A DNA stretch of 64,000 nt from Chloracidobacterium sp. (GCA_016720705.1 JADKKB010000005.1:310001-374000); one strand, 5' to 3'; positions 33,458 to 42,818 are shown, counted from the stretch's first letter. Notes: a model not told the origin generated them from the letters alone. Numbers and translations: made by a program.

Positions 33458-34852
33458 ATGAAAAATCATTTGTACCGATCGTCTCTCACCGTCTTGTTTG
33501 TGCTCGTCGCCGCTGTCAGCGGATATTCGCAAAAGGCAAAAGCTCCGCTGATCGACGAACGCAACGTGCGGGCCGAGATGAACTTCCTGGCCGGAGATGC
33601 GATGCAAGGACGTGGTAGCGGCACGATGTTTGAGCGTATCGCCGCCGAGTATATCGGCTCGCAATTTATGCAGTTTGGGCTTGAACCGGCGGGCGAAAAA
33701 GCCCCGGACGGGAAGGCGACGTTCGTTCAAACCGTCGAGGTCGCCGGACGCGAGACGCTCTCGAATATTAAATTCGAGATCAACTCGGCCGCAAATGCCA
33801 AGATCGGGCGTGACTTCATTGTCTTTTCGATCACATCGAAAGCGATCAGCGGAGAACTGCAAAAGCTCAAGATCGGTGATACCGCAAAGGCCGGTTCGGT
33901 CGTGCTGCTGATGCTGTCGCCGGACGACAAATTTGAGACCTTTCAGGCTGCAGTCGCCAAATTTCAAAAGGACGGTGCCGCCGCAGTGCTGCTCGCCGAA
34001 ACTAAGGAAATTCGTGAAAATTGGGATTCGGTAGTTGATCGAAAGACCTCGCTTTCGAGGCGGGGCGGCACCATGCTCGCAGTCGCTAATAGCTTAAGCG
34101 ATGAATTGGGCAAGCTTCCCGATGGTACTAAGATCAGCCTCAACGCCGAATTTGCTCCGGGCGTAGTGACATACACCTGGAACGCAATGGGTAAGATCAC
34201 CGGCACTGATCCGAAACTCGCTTCAGAGGTCATTTTGCTCACATCACACCTCGACCATCTCGGCGTTCGCGAAAATGCACCCGGCGCAGACAAAATTTTT
34301 AACGGTGCTGATGACGACGCTTCCGGTTCCGTCGCGGTTCTCGAACTCGCCCGCATTCTCGCCGCAGGCAAGAAGCCAAAACGCACAGTTTACTTCGTAT
34401 GCTTTGGCAGCGAAGAGGCAGGCGGATTCGGTGCTCGTCACTTTGTCGAAAATATGCCGTTTCCGAAGGAAAAGCTTGTTGCCAATCTAGAATTTGAGAT
34501 GATCGGCCGCCCCGATGCCAAGGTCAAGCCCGAAGAACTCTGGCTGACTGGATACGAACGCTCAAACCTAGGGCCGGAGCTCGCAAAGCGAGGTGCAAAA
34601 CTCGTTCAGGACCCGCACCCGGAAGAAAACTTCTTTATGCGATCAGATAATATTCAGCTCGCACGGGCGGGCATCATCGCCCATACCGTTTCGAGTTTTG
34701 GACTGCATACCGACTATCATCACGCGAGCGATGAGGTGAAGACGATCGACTTTACACATATGACGCGGTCGATCAACTCGATGATCGCACCGGTGCAGTG
34801 GCTCGTTAATTCAAACTTTATTCCGACCTGGGTCGAGGGTAAAAAGCCCTAA
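33458..34852 (+). CDS. Exported M28-family zinc aminopeptidase with PA domain
   Basis: This secreted aminopeptidase is 464 residues long. A signal peptide ends near SGYSQ. A protease-associated (PA) insert occupies about residues 130-230. The co-catalytic zinc site reads in order: HLDHLG, the bridging aspartate in NGADDDASG, EE in GSEEAGG, and the late H in HTDYHHASDE. The order and spacing are those of the M28 (aminopeptidase Y/S) family. Its stop codon overlaps the end of the convergent membrane-protein gene by 4 bp. With the preceding DUF885 gene it forms a small peptide-degradation cluster. Confidence 0.93.
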   Translation: MKNHLYRSSLTVLFVLVAAVSGYSQKAKAPLIDERNVRAEMNFLAGDAMQGRGSGTMFERIAAEYIGSQFMQFGLEPAGEKAPDGKATFVQTVEVAGRETLSNIKFEINSAANAKIGRDFIVFSITSKAISGELQKLKIGDTAKAGSVVLLMLSPDDKFETFQAAVAKFQKDGAAAVLLAETKEIRENWDSVVDRKTSLSRRGGTMLAVANSLSDELGKLPDGTKISLNAEFAPGVVTYTWNAMGKITGTDPKLASEVILLTSHLDHLGVRENAPGADKIFNGADDDASGSVAVLELARILAAGKKPKRTVYFVCFGSEEAGGFGARHFVENMPFPKEKLVANLEFEMIGRPDAKVKPEELWLTGYERSNLGPELAKRGAKLVQDPHPEENFFMRSDNIQLARAGIIAHTVSSFGLHTDYHHASDEVKTIDFTHMTRSINSMIAPVQWLVNSNFIPTWVEGKKP

Positions 34853-35250
34853 CGAGCGAATCGATGGCCGACTAGCGACAATGGAATAAATGTCAAAAGG
34901 GCCGCAGCCATGAACCAGACCGGTTGGCCCGGGAGCATCATAAAATTAAGGATGCCGACGATCATTAGCAAAACGCCGACTATGATCGGCAGGGCCGTGC
35001 CCTTACTTACCTGGCGGCTCATTTTGGTCACGATAAATCCGCCCACAAAGGATGCGATGATGTATCCGATCAAAATCCCTATATAGGCGGAGGCGGGGCC
35101 ATTTGCCATATACTCCGCGACCTTTGCAGGGTCTTTCATTACTTCGGCCGAGGGCCGTGCGAGTTGAACCGCGTCGATCATTCCGACGATCATTATCACG
35201 GCAAATGCGACGATCATTGCCACGACCAAAGCTAATATCTTGCGTCCCAT
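34849..35250 (-). CDS. Small four-helix membrane protein, unknown family
   Basis: This 133-residue protein is almost entirely hydrophobic with four predicted transmembrane helices and only short loops. The N-terminus (MGRKILALVVAMIVAFAVIM) is an uncleaved-looking first helix, and residues 30-50 (SAEVMKDPAKVAEYMANGP) make the single larger loop. An AGGAGG-type ribosome-binding site lies just upstream. I do not recognise the family. Its 3' end overlaps the M28 gene on the opposite strand by 4 bp. Confidence 0.75.
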   Translation of the reverse strand: MGRKILALVVAMIVAFAVIMIVGMIDAVQLARPSAEVMKDPAKVAEYMANGPASAYIGILIGYIIASFVGGFIVTKMSRQVSKGTALPIIVGVLLMIVGILNFMMLPGQPVWFMAAALLTFIPLSLVGHRFAR

Positions 35251-35362
35251 ACGAGTCCTCCTTTTTTAACCGAATGAACAAGTTTTATACCTATAAGGTC
35301 GGTCGAGTCAAGTATTTAGGCAACATTCGGCATTTGTAATGATCGATCGACTATCTGAAATT

Positions 35363-35662
35363 ATGATCACCTACGAGATTACAGCGACCGTCCAAGCCGA
35401 ACTGATCGAGAGTTATGAAAACTATATGATCGACCGCCACATCCCGCATCTGATGGAAACCGGATGCTTTGCAACGGCGATATTTTCGCGCAACAACGCC
35501 CGATACCGCATCAGGTACGAGGCGCACGACCGCGAGGCTCTAAGCCGATATCTGAAGGAGCACGCGAGCCGTCTCCGCGATGATTTCGCCGATCATTTTC
35601 CGACCGGCATCGAACTTTCTCGAGACACTTGGGATGTATTGACCGCGTTTTATTCCGAGTAA
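35363..35662 (+). CDS. DUF4286-family protein
   Basis: This small cytoplasmic protein (99 residues from the chosen start) belongs to a family of dimeric alpha-beta barrel-like (ferredoxin-fold) proteins of unknown function. The start at 35363 gives the family-typical MITYEITATVQAELIESYENYM; an in-frame ATG 24 bp upstream adds an unlikely extension. The rest shows HIPHLMETGCFATAIFSR and RYRIRYEAHDREALSRYL, typical of DUF4286. It ends 17 bp before tsaD and is probably co-transcribed with it. Confidence 0.85.
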   Translation: MITYEITATVQAELIESYENYMIDRHIPHLMETGCFATAIFSRNNARYRIRYEAHDREALSRYLKEHASRLRDDFADHFPTGIELSRDTWDVLTAFYSE

Positions 35663-35679
35663 ACTGATATTCTAAAGAG

Positions 35680-36756
35680 ATGCTGGTTTTGGGGATCGAG
35701 AGTTCGTGTGATGAGACAGCCGCGGCCGTCGTGAGCGACGGGCGGATCATACTGTCTTCGGTCATCGCATCTCAGATCGATATGCACAAGCCGTGGGGCG
35801 GTGTCGTGCCGGAGCTTGCCTCGCGTGAACATTTGGAGAAGATCGACGGGATAGTCTCACAGGCGATGGCCGATGCCCGTGTGACATTTGATCAAATCGA
35901 TGCGGTCGCGATCACGCAGGGCCCAGGGCTGATCGGATCGCTTCTGGTCGGCGTATGCTACGGCAAATCGCTGGCTTACGGCATCGGAAAGCCTTTGATC
36001 GGCGTCAATCATATCGAAGGGCACGTTTATTCGGTCGCCTTCGAAAATCCGCCGGTCGAATATCCTGCACTCGCTCTGATCGTATCAGGCGGACACACCA
36101 ATATCTTTCACGTTCCGTCCGAGGGGCAGTACAAAGTCGTCTCGCGAACCCGCGATGATGCTGCCGGTGAGGCTTTCGATAAGGTCGCAAAGATGCTCGG
36201 CCTCGGATATCCGGGCGGACCAATAATCGAAAACTTGGCAAAGAACGGTGACCCTTCAAAGATCAAGTTTTCGCTCGCAAAGATCTCCGACGGCAGGCCC
36301 GACCTGAGCTTTAGCGGGCTCAAGACCGCGGTCGCCAAATATATGCGCGAGCACGCGGTCGTCCCGCAAGCCGCGGACGAAGAACCCCGGCAGGAAATAA
36401 TGGATCTGGCGGCAAGCTTTCAATCGACCGTTATCCGATCGCTCGTCGGAACAATGGAAAAACTGGCGATCGAACTTCAACCACGAACCTTGATCGTCGC
36501 GGGCGGTGTGGCTTGTAATCAGGCATTGCGTTCGGCGGCCGAACGTGCCGGTGGGCGACTTAGCGTCCCGGTCTATTTCCCGTCCAAACATCTATCCACC
36601 GACAATGCCGCAATGATCGCGGCCGCGGGATTTGCCCATTTTGCCAAAGGATCGCGAGCCGGGATCGAAATGACCGCGGACGTGACGATGCGGTTGCAGA
36701 ATCTGGAAAACGAAGATGCCGAATTGCGGCGCAAAAAGGTAAAGTATCGTTTATAA
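35680..36756 (+). CDS. tsaD: tRNA N6-threonylcarbamoyladenosine transferase
   Basis: TsaD (YgjD/Kae1) transfers the threonylcarbamoyl group to A37 of ANN-decoding tRNAs with TsaB and TsaE. The ASKHA-fold start GIESSCDETAAAVV, the metal-binding HIEGHVYS segment and the C-terminal HLSTDNAAMIAAAG region are all present. Length (358 residues) is typical. It is an essential housekeeping gene, here in a short unit with the DUF4286 gene. No partner genes are in the window. Confidence 0.97.
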   Translation: MLVLGIESSCDETAAAVVSDGRIILSSVIASQIDMHKPWGGVVPELASREHLEKIDGIVSQAMADARVTFDQIDAVAITQGPGLIGSLLVGVCYGKSLAYGIGKPLIGVNHIEGHVYSVAFENPPVEYPALALIVSGGHTNIFHVPSEGQYKVVSRTRDDAAGEAFDKVAKMLGLGYPGGPIIENLAKNGDPSKIKFSLAKISDGRPDLSFSGLKTAVAKYMREHAVVPQAADEEPRQEIMDLAASFQSTVIRSLVGTMEKLAIELQPRTLIVAGGVACNQALRSAAERAGGRLSVPVYFPSKHLSTDNAAMIAAAGFAHFAKGSRAGIEMTADVTMRLQNLENEDAELRRKKVKYRL

Positions 36757-36980
36757 ATGTCTTGCACCGCAGTGCGGCAAATCGTTACAATCTAAGTAGA
36801 GTTTCAAACGGTTTCAACCTACAAGTCTGCTGTCCGGTGTATTAGGCGCATTTCCGATCGAAGTGTCGGTCTCGATCGGGCCGTCGCACGTGGACGAACG
36901 GACTCGGATAAGATAATGATCAGCTGGTCGGACGTTCGATTCGGAAACGGCTGCAGGCAACCGATCGATCTGGAGAAATA

Positions 36981-39011
36981 ATGAAAAGAACTGTAATTTT
37001 ATTGACCTTTTTGCTTTCAATGGCCGCTGCCGCCAGTTTGCTGGGACAAGGCGTCGCCGTACCGTACACGGCGAGGCTTATGCCGTATCTTCAGGGGCTC
37101 AGCCGGCCGATCCTGCTCCGCAGTGCCAAGGACGGCACCAAGCGCATTTTCATCGTTCAGCAGGGCGGGATAATCAAGGTGCTGCAGCCCGGGTCAACGG
37201 TGCCAACTGACTTTATTAATTTAAGTTCAAAGATCACAGTCCCGACCTCGACCGGCGACGAAAGGGGTTTGCTAGGCCTGGCGTTTCATCCCCAATTTAC
37301 GTCGAACGGCAAATTCTATGTTGATTACTCACAAGTCGGCACCGGAGCCACCGTCATTGCTGAATACACGACGACCGGCGGGACGGGAGCGTCGAACACA
37401 GGTGATATTACAACTGAACGGGTGCTGTTAACGATCCCGCAACCGTTTTCGAACCACAACGGCGGAATGGTCGAGTTTGGCGTCGACGGATATATGTATA
37501 TTGGTATGGGCGACGGAGGTTCCTCCAATGATCCGGGAGCCAGGGCACAAAACCGCTCCGTGTTGTTGGGCAAACTGCTCCGTATTGACGTGAATATTCC
37601 TATGGGTTCGCCGGTACCGTATCTGATCCCGCCGACCAATCCGTTTACCGGTGCCGGAACTGCCCGTTGCGACGGCGGCAGTACGACGGCAGGGACGACG
37701 TGTCAGGAGCTTTGGACCGTCGGAATGCGCAATCCGTGGCGTTGGTCGTTTGACCGCGTAACCAATGATCTCTGGGTCGCAGACGTCGGCCAGGGAGCGG
37801 TGGAAGAAGTCGATGTGATCAACGGCGGCGGTGGCAATTACGGTTGGCGTGTTTATGAGGGGACGACTTGTACGAATCTCGATCCGAGCCTCTGTATTCC
37901 GGGTAATTTCACGATGCCTCTTTTCGTTTACAACCACTCGGGTGGCAGATGTTCGATCACAGGCGGCTATGTTTATCGCGGCACGCAGGGAAGTATGCCC
38001 AATGGTTCGTATACGTTCGGCGATTACTGTACCGGCGAAGTACTGATGTGGAATAACAATGCCCAAGTGCTATTGCAGGACACTCCGCGCAGTTTGGTTT
38101 CGTTTGGCGAGGATGAGGACGGCGAGGTTTATGCTCTCTTCAACAACGGCCGCATCGACAAGATCAGCCGAGCAAAGGCATCGGCGGATCTCGACGGCGA
38201 CTTCAAGACCGATTTTTCGGTGTTTCGCGGCAGCGAAAACAAATGGTATGCCTATAACTCATCAAACGGAACGGTCCGCCAACAATCCTTCGGCCTTGCG
38301 GGTGACATCCCGGCACCCGAAGATTTCGATGGTGACAATATCTCGGATATCGCCGTATTTCGTCCGTCGAACGGTACCTGGTATTACTTTGCGAGTTCGA
38401 CCAATACGATCGGGGGGCTTCAGTTCGGATCAAATGGTGATGTGCCCGCCGCCGGTGACTTTGATGGTGACGCCAGATCCGACTTTACCGTATTTCGCCC
38501 GTCGACGGGTGTCTGGTACACATACCGCACGAGCGACGGCGGTTATTCGATCCGGCCGTTTGGCCTAATGGGCGATATACCGACAGCAGGCGATTTTGAC
38601 GGCGACGGCAAGTACGATGTGGCCGTATTTCGTCCGTCAAACGGCGTCTGGTATCGGCTCAATAGTTCGAATGACTCGTTCTTCGCGATGAACTTCGGCC
38701 TAAACGGCGACATCCCGACACCGGGCGATTTTGACGGCGACGGCCGCCTTGATCTGGCGGTCTTTAGGCCATCGACCGGCATATGGTACAGGCTCAACAG
38801 CACCGGCGGGGCATTCGTCGCTACGGCTTGGGGACTCTCGACAGACGTTCCGGTGGTCGGTGATTACGACGGCGACGGAATCGAGGATGTCGGAGTATTC
38901 CGACCCTCGACCGGCACTTGGTATGTTCTACGGAGTTCGAACGGTTCACTTTTGGCATCGCAGTTCGGATCGGCCGGCGACGAACCGGGTCCGCGTTACG
39001 ACACGCCGTAG
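36981..39011 (+). CDS. Secreted glucose/sorbosone dehydrogenase fused to FG-GAP repeats
   Basis: This exported protein is 676 residues long. After the signal peptide, the first about 390 residues form a PQQ-dependent glucose/sorbosone dehydrogenase-type beta-propeller (DERGLLGLAFHPQF, NHNGGMVEFGVDGYMYIGMGDGG, GMRNPWRWSFDR, DVGQGAVEEVD, GGNYGWRVYEG). The C-terminal about 280 residues are six FG-GAP/VCBS repeats of the form DFDGDGK-D-AVFRPS-G-WY, with Ca-binding-like Asp clusters. The repeats resemble those of the frameshifted protein at 23816-25454. A surface sugar oxidase whose repeats bind carbohydrate or the envelope is an inference. A TGGAGA ribosome-binding site precedes the ATG. Confidence 0.92.
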   Translation: MKRTVILLTFLLSMAAAASLLGQGVAVPYTARLMPYLQGLSRPILLRSAKDGTKRIFIVQQGGIIKVLQPGSTVPTDFINLSSKITVPTSTGDERGLLGLAFHPQFTSNGKFYVDYSQVGTGATVIAEYTTTGGTGASNTGDITTERVLLTIPQPFSNHNGGMVEFGVDGYMYIGMGDGGSSNDPGARAQNRSVLLGKLLRIDVNIPMGSPVPYLIPPTNPFTGAGTARCDGGSTTAGTTCQELWTVGMRNPWRWSFDRVTNDLWVADVGQGAVEEVDVINGGGGNYGWRVYEGTTCTNLDPSLCIPGNFTMPLFVYNHSGGRCSITGGYVYRGTQGSMPNGSYTFGDYCTGEVLMWNNNAQVLLQDTPRSLVSFGEDEDGEVYALFNNGRIDKISRAKASADLDGDFKTDFSVFRGSENKWYAYNSSNGTVRQQSFGLAGDIPAPEDFDGDNISDIAVFRPSNGTWYYFASSTNTIGGLQFGSNGDVPAAGDFDGDARSDFTVFRPSTGVWYTYRTSDGGYSIRPFGLMGDIPTAGDFDGDGKYDVAVFRPSNGVWYRLNSSNDSFFAMNFGLNGDIPTPGDFDGDGRLDLAVFRPSTGIWYRLNSTGGAFVATAWGLSTDVPVVGDYDGDGIEDVGVFRPSTGTWYVLRSSNGSLLASQFGSAGDEPGPRYDTP

Positions 39012-39021
39012 AATTGGCTTA

Positions 39022-39750
39022 TCATTGTTTGACGGCGCGTGCCAATGTGATCACATTCACACTGGCCGCGCCGCTTTTCTTTAGTACTTTGGAGCAATTC
39101 GACACAGTCGAACCTGAAGTGAAGACATCATCGATAAGTACAATGTGCTTACCCGCTATGAGTTTTGGCCGAACAACCTCGAATGCGTCGCGCACGGACA
39201 ACTCTCTAGCCTTTTCGTCCATCGCTTTTCGATGTATGGGCGTGTGGATCTTGCGTATTAGCGAGTGGGCGTCGACCTCGACCCCGGTTCTACGCGAAAT
39301 GACGGTCCCAAGGATCTCGGACTGATTAAAACCACGTTCGATCCGGCGTTTGTCTGAGAGCGGCACGGGAATGATAAGGTCGGCATTTTGAAATCCTGAA
39401 CGATCCCAAACGGAGGTCAACACGTCGGCCACGCGGCGTGCAACGACGGGGTGTGACTTGAGGCGGTTTATCGATGCCGATATCGCCCGTTCATATATCC
39501 CGCCCGCGACCGCCCGGTCGTAGTGGTGTTCGTCGCACTTTCGGCAAAAGACGTTCACGTTTGGCGATGACTCATTAAAATAAGCCCCGCATTTAGCGCA
39601 GAGCATCTGTGACCCGTCAAAGAGGCGTGTCATCTGCCAACAGATCGCACAAGCTACGCCGTCATCGAAGTTTTCGACGAGGCGGTCACAAGCGCAGCAT
39701 TGTGAAGGGTAAATTAAAGAAAGTAGGGAGTCGCGAAAGACCTTGAACAT
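39022..39750 (-). CDS. comF: ComF-family phosphoribosyltransferase-like protein
   Basis: ComF-like proteins combine an N-terminal zinc ribbon with a phosphoribosyltransferase fold and are linked to natural competence in some bacteria. The N-terminal half has four CxxC-type pairs (QCCACD, CAICW, CAKCG, CRKCD), and the C-terminal half has the PRPP-binding signature VLIDDVFTSGST. The 242-residue length is normal. It is the last gene of a minus-strand run with dksA/traR-like, rlmH, rsfS, nadD and obg. A competence role here is only an inference, as no other com genes are visible. Confidence 0.9.
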   Translation of the reverse strand: MFKVFRDSLLSLIYPSQCCACDRLVENFDDGVACAICWQMTRLFDGSQMLCAKCGAYFNESSPNVNVFCRKCDEHHYDRAVAGGIYERAISASINRLKSHPVVARRVADVLTSVWDRSGFQNADLIIPVPLSDKRRIERGFNQSEILGTVISRRTGVEVDAHSLIRKIHTPIHRKAMDEKARELSVRDAFEVVRPKLIAGKHIVLIDDVFTSGSTVSNCSKVLKKSGAASVNVITLARAVKQ

Positions 39751-39760
39751 AGTTCAAGCA

Positions 39761-40114
39761 TTATTCTTCATCCAAGAGCCCTTTTTCAACCATTTCCTGA
39801 CATTCCAGGCAATATCTGGCCCAAGGGATAGCCGCCAACCTCTTTGGGTTGATCTCTTTCTCACAGTTTTGACAGAGTCCATACTCCTCGTTATCGATTC
39901 GGATAAGAGCCTCGTCGATCAGCGCGAGTTGTTTACTTTCGTTTTCGGAAACCGCCAATTGCACGTTCTTAGAATAATTTCGAACCGCAAGATCGACTGG
40001 ATCCGGCGTCTCAGAATCATCTATCGAAAGGTCGCTACCCTTCAATTTTGCAATAAGTAACTCACGCTCAGCGAGCAATTTTTCCTTGATCTCTTCGACA
40101 CTCAATTTACTCAT
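39761..40114 (-). CDS. DksA/TraR-type zinc-finger protein
   Basis: This 117-residue protein has an N-terminal coiled coil (VEEIKEKLLAERELLIAKLKG) and a C-terminal C4 zinc finger (YGLCQNCEKEINPKRLAAIPWARYCLECQ). DksA-like proteins bind the RNA polymerase secondary channel and tune transcription with ppGpp; short TraR-like forms act similarly. The DxxDxA tip motif of the coiled coil is not obvious, so the activity may differ. It overlaps the rlmH gene by 4 bp (ATGA-type), a coupled pair, and leads comF by 10 bp. Confidence 0.88.
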   Translation of the reverse strand: MSKLSVEEIKEKLLAERELLIAKLKGSDLSIDDSETPDPVDLAVRNYSKNVQLAVSENESKQLALIDEALIRIDNEEYGLCQNCEKEINPKRLAAIPWARYCLECQEMVEKGLLDEE

Positions 40115-40563
40115 TTCTGGTATGGAAACCCCTTGATGATTGTGAAAGCTCTATAAAGTTGTTCTAACAAGATCACACGGGCCATCTCGTGGGTAAATGT
40201 TAGAATCGACAACGATAGCACGATATCGGCTCTTTGGGCAACATCAGCGGACACACCGTCCGCCCCGCCGATAACAAAAACAACTTCCTTGACCCCGCGA
40301 TTCTGCCAACCTTCCACCGTATCGGAAAGTTCGTGCGATGACAAAACCCTACCGGCGACGTCCAGAAGACAGACAAAGGAGCTTTGATTCAGTTTGTCGA
40401 GGATGAGTTTGCCTTCAATTTCCTTGCCTTCGTGCGGGGCGGAGTCCCTCAATTCGGTGATCTCGTGACGCACGAAATGGGAAAGTCGCCGCAGATACTC
40501 GTCCTGCAGCGACCGCCAATTCTTTTCCTTGGTCTTTCCGATCCAAACAAAGCGAAATTTCAT
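40111..40563 (-). CDS. rlmH: 23S rRNA pseudouridine(1915)-N3 methyltransferase
   Basis: RlmH methylates pseudouridine 1915 in helix 69 of 23S rRNA. It has the SPOUT-class C-terminus with the VVFVIGGADGVS nucleotide-binding loop and the conserved THEMARVILLEQLYRAFTIIKGFPYQK end. The start at 40563 gives the standard MKFRFVWIGKTKEKNW N-terminus; 40572 adds three residues. Length is 150 residues. It is translationally coupled with the dksA/traR-like gene and follows rsfS. Confidence 0.95.
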   Translation of the reverse strand: MKFRFVWIGKTKEKNWRSLQDEYLRRLSHFVRHEITELRDSAPHEGKEIEGKLILDKLNQSSFVCLLDVAGRVLSSHELSDTVEGWQNRGVKEVVFVIGGADGVSADVAQRADIVLSLSILTFTHEMARVILLEQLYRAFTIIKGFPYQK

Positions 40564-40591
40564 TGAAAACAAAGGCTTAACCCGTTGCCGA

Positions 40592-41020
40592 TCATAGGTC
40601 CGAAGGTATTGTCACAGGCCGGGCATCGCGCCATAGACGGGCGAGGTCGTAGAACTCGCGGGATTGAGTATTAAAGACGTGAACGATGAAATCACCGAAA
40701 TCGAGCAGAACCCAATCGGCGGTCGAATAACCCTCAATTCGAACGGGCCTCACATCCAAATCCTTTTTGAGCCTTTCGCCTATCTCGTCAGAGATGGCCT
40801 GGACCTGACGCTGATTTGTGCCGCTTGCGATCACGAAAAATTCGGTAAAGCTAGCGATGTCCCGCAGGTCGAGAGCGACGATGTCTTCGCCTTTTTTATC
40901 ACCGATGCATTTGATCGCGAGTTGGAGTTCGGGGTCAAGCTCTGAAAATGACGTCGGCGTGGCCGAAATCTCGATTGTTACTGCTTCGCGTTGAAGCGAC
41001 TTTTCTTGTGTTTCTTCCAT
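40592..41020 (-). CDS. rsfS: Ribosomal silencing factor RsfS
   Basis: RsfS binds ribosomal protein L14 and blocks subunit joining in slow growth. The core (IVALDLRDIASFTEFFVIASGTNQRQVQAISDEI and STADWVLLDFGDFIVHVF) is typical. About 25 extra residues precede it. The rsfS start codon overlaps the nadD stop by one base (TAATG), so it is translationally coupled. nadD-rsfS-rlmH is a widely kept order in bacteria. Confidence 0.95.
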   Translation of the reverse strand: MEETQEKSLQREAVTIEISATPTSFSELDPELQLAIKCIGDKKGEDIVALDLRDIASFTEFFVIASGTNQRQVQAISDEIGERLKKDLDVRPVRIEGYSTADWVLLDFGDFIVHVFNTQSREFYDLARLWRDARPVTIPSDL

Positions 41021-41670
41021 TAGCTATAAATCTGATATTTTTCGATGTGTTTTGCAACCTCGGGAAGCACGTCGTTTCGCCACGACGGCTCACCGGAGTG
41101 GATACGGCCGCGAATATCGGTGGCCGAAATATCCATAAAAACGGCGTCAGTTATGTAGATCTGCCGTGTGCTGATCTCCGACGCCACATATTTGTTCGCA
41201 CCCTCGCGTAGGTCGATGATGCGTTTACGGATCTCGTCCGTGACGTGATCAAAGGCGATCTTGTTGCCGGGCCGCGTTACGACAATATGATTGGACAGCG
41301 ACAGTACGCTCTCCCATTCCCGCCACGTCGTGATATCCATCCACGAGTCTGCACCCATCACAAAAAAGATCTGAGTGTCGCTCAAGCGGGCATTGAGCGT
41401 CGTTAACGTCTCAACCGTAAAAGGGCGTTCGGGTGCCTCGATCTCCATCTTCGAGACCGTGATACGCTCGTCGTGATCAGTGGCAAGGCACAGCATCGCG
41501 TATCGATCATAAGCGGACGTCGGACGCTTGCGCGACTTATGCGGTGCGTGATACGCGGGAATAAACACAAATTCATCCAGCGAAAACTGAACCATCAGAG
41601 ACTGAGCGACCGCCAAGTGTCCGTTATGCACAGGGTCGAACGAACCTCCGTAAAATGCAATTCGTTTCAT
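41020..41670 (-). CDS. nadD: Nicotinate-nucleotide adenylyltransferase
   Basis: NadD makes deamido-NAD from nicotinate mononucleotide and ATP in the cytoplasm. The nucleotidyltransferase signature GGSFDPVHNGHL is at the N-terminus, and an ISATDIRGRI-type motif is near the C-terminus. Length (216 residues) is typical. It follows obg by 23 bp and overlaps rsfS by 1 bp, so it is in the middle of the obg-nadD-rsfS-rlmH run. Confidence 0.96.
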   Translation of the reverse strand: MKRIAFYGGSFDPVHNGHLAVAQSLMVQFSLDEFVFIPAYHAPHKSRKRPTSAYDRYAMLCLATDHDERITVSKMEIEAPERPFTVETLTTLNARLSDTQIFFVMGADSWMDITTWREWESVLSLSNHIVVTRPGNKIAFDHVTDEIRKRIIDLREGANKYVASEISTRQIYITDAVFMDISATDIRGRIHSGEPSWRNDVLPEVAKHIEKYQIYS

Positions 41671-41693
41671 TGCTTAGGATATGCCTTGCGAGG

Positions 41694-42734
41694 TCAAACG
41701 TCCGCAGCGGCGGCAACGGCTTCTTCGGCCGCTTCTGCCAGCGCCCGCAGATCGTCAGAGATCGCGTTGACCAATTCCTTGACTCCGACGTTTGTGACCG
41801 AGGAGATGGCAAAAAATTGCTTCTTGTCTTTTTTTGCCCTTTTTCGCAGCTTTTCAAGCCGTTCGGGTTCGTCGATCGAATCGATTTTGGTCGCAACAAC
41901 TATCTGCGGCCTCGAACCAAGATTGGCATCATACTTGGTCAACTCCAGATTTATTATCTCGTAATCGCTGATCGGGTCACGTCCGGATAGCGACGAAACG
42001 TCGACAAGATGCAAAATCAGTTTGGTGCGTTCGACGTGCCGTAGGAATCGGTGCCCGAGACCCGCACCGTCCGATGCTCCCTGGATCAAACCGGGTATAT
42101 CGGCTACCACAAATGTATTAAAATCACCCATATCGACGACACCGAGATTGGGTTCAAGCGTCGTAAAAGGGTAGTCCGCGATCTTTGGCTTAGCGGCTGA
42201 GATCACAGATATCAGTGTGGATTTGCCAGCATTTGGAAAGCCGACCAGACCGACATCAGCAATCAATTTCAATTCGAGTTGGAGTTCTCGTTCGCCGCCG
42301 GGTCGGCCCGTAAAGTGAAATTTGGGAGCTCTTCGGGTCGGCGTTGCAAAATGAGCGTTGCCCCATCCGCCTTTACCGCCCTTGGCTGCCAGGTACTTTT
42401 GACCAGGCCCGGTAAAATCGAAAAGCAGTTCGTTGGACTCGGGGTCAAAAACTTGCGTGCCGACCGGTACCCGTACGACGTGATCTTCGCCGTCTTTGCC
42501 AAACCGATTCGAACCTTCGCCGTGACGGCCGCGTTCGGCCTTGTGCTCCGGATTGAATCTCAGATGAAGCAGGGTGTTGAGGCCCTCGGTCGACTCGATC
42601 CAGACGCTGCCTCCGATCCCGCCGTCACCGCCCGAAGGGCCGCCACGCGGAACAAATTTTTCGCGGCGAAATGCCGTGACGCCGTTGCCGCCATCGCCGG
42701 CCTTAACCCTTATTTTTACGCGGTCTAAAAACAT
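41694..42734 (-). CDS. obg: Obg GTPase (CgtA)
   Basis: Obg is an essential ribosome-associated GTPase with links to stress and chromosome replication. I start at 42734, where the OBG-fold glycine-rich domain begins with MFLDRVKIRVKAGDGGNGV. The frame stays open for 95 more codons upstream, but that stretch lies in the structured RNA candidate and shows no protein-like character. The GTPase domain has the P-loop GFPNAGKST, the switch region and NKxD-like TKID. The protein is 346 residues, with a short C-terminal Ala-rich extension rather than a long acidic tail. It heads the run nadD-rsfS-rlmH-dksA/traR-comF. Confidence 0.96.
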   Translation of the reverse strand: MFLDRVKIRVKAGDGGNGVTAFRREKFVPRGGPSGGDGGIGGSVWIESTEGLNTLLHLRFNPEHKAERGRHGEGSNRFGKDGEDHVVRVPVGTQVFDPESNELLFDFTGPGQKYLAAKGGKGGWGNAHFATPTRRAPKFHFTGRPGGERELQLELKLIADVGLVGFPNAGKSTLISVISAAKPKIADYPFTTLEPNLGVVDMGDFNTFVVADIPGLIQGASDGAGLGHRFLRHVERTKLILHLVDVSSLSGRDPISDYEIINLELTKYDANLGSRPQIVVATKIDSIDEPERLEKLRKRAKKDKKQFFAISSVTNVGVKELVNAISDDLRALAEAAEEAVAAAADV

Positions 42735-42778
42735 AAGTAACCATTGATTGTAGGTTTTACCGTAACCAAAGGCAAAGA

Positions 42779-42818
42779 CAAAAAAAAGCGTCACTCCGGT
42801 TACCCTTCGCAACGCTTT
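42779..42818 (-). terminator. Rho-independent terminator 45 nt before obg
   Basis: On the minus strand AAAGCGT and ACGCTTT bracket a 20-nt inner segment and run into eight Us. It ends the RNA candidate read from 43288. A GGTTAC word further downstream in the obg leader could pair with GTAACC inside the hairpin, which is a possible antiterminator. Confidence 0.7.

Noticed and set aside
38200..39000. Repeated DNA in the dehydrogenase gene as tandem repeat or CRISPR
   Set aside because: It is the coding signature of FG-GAP protein repeats; no uniform repeat/spacer structure exists.
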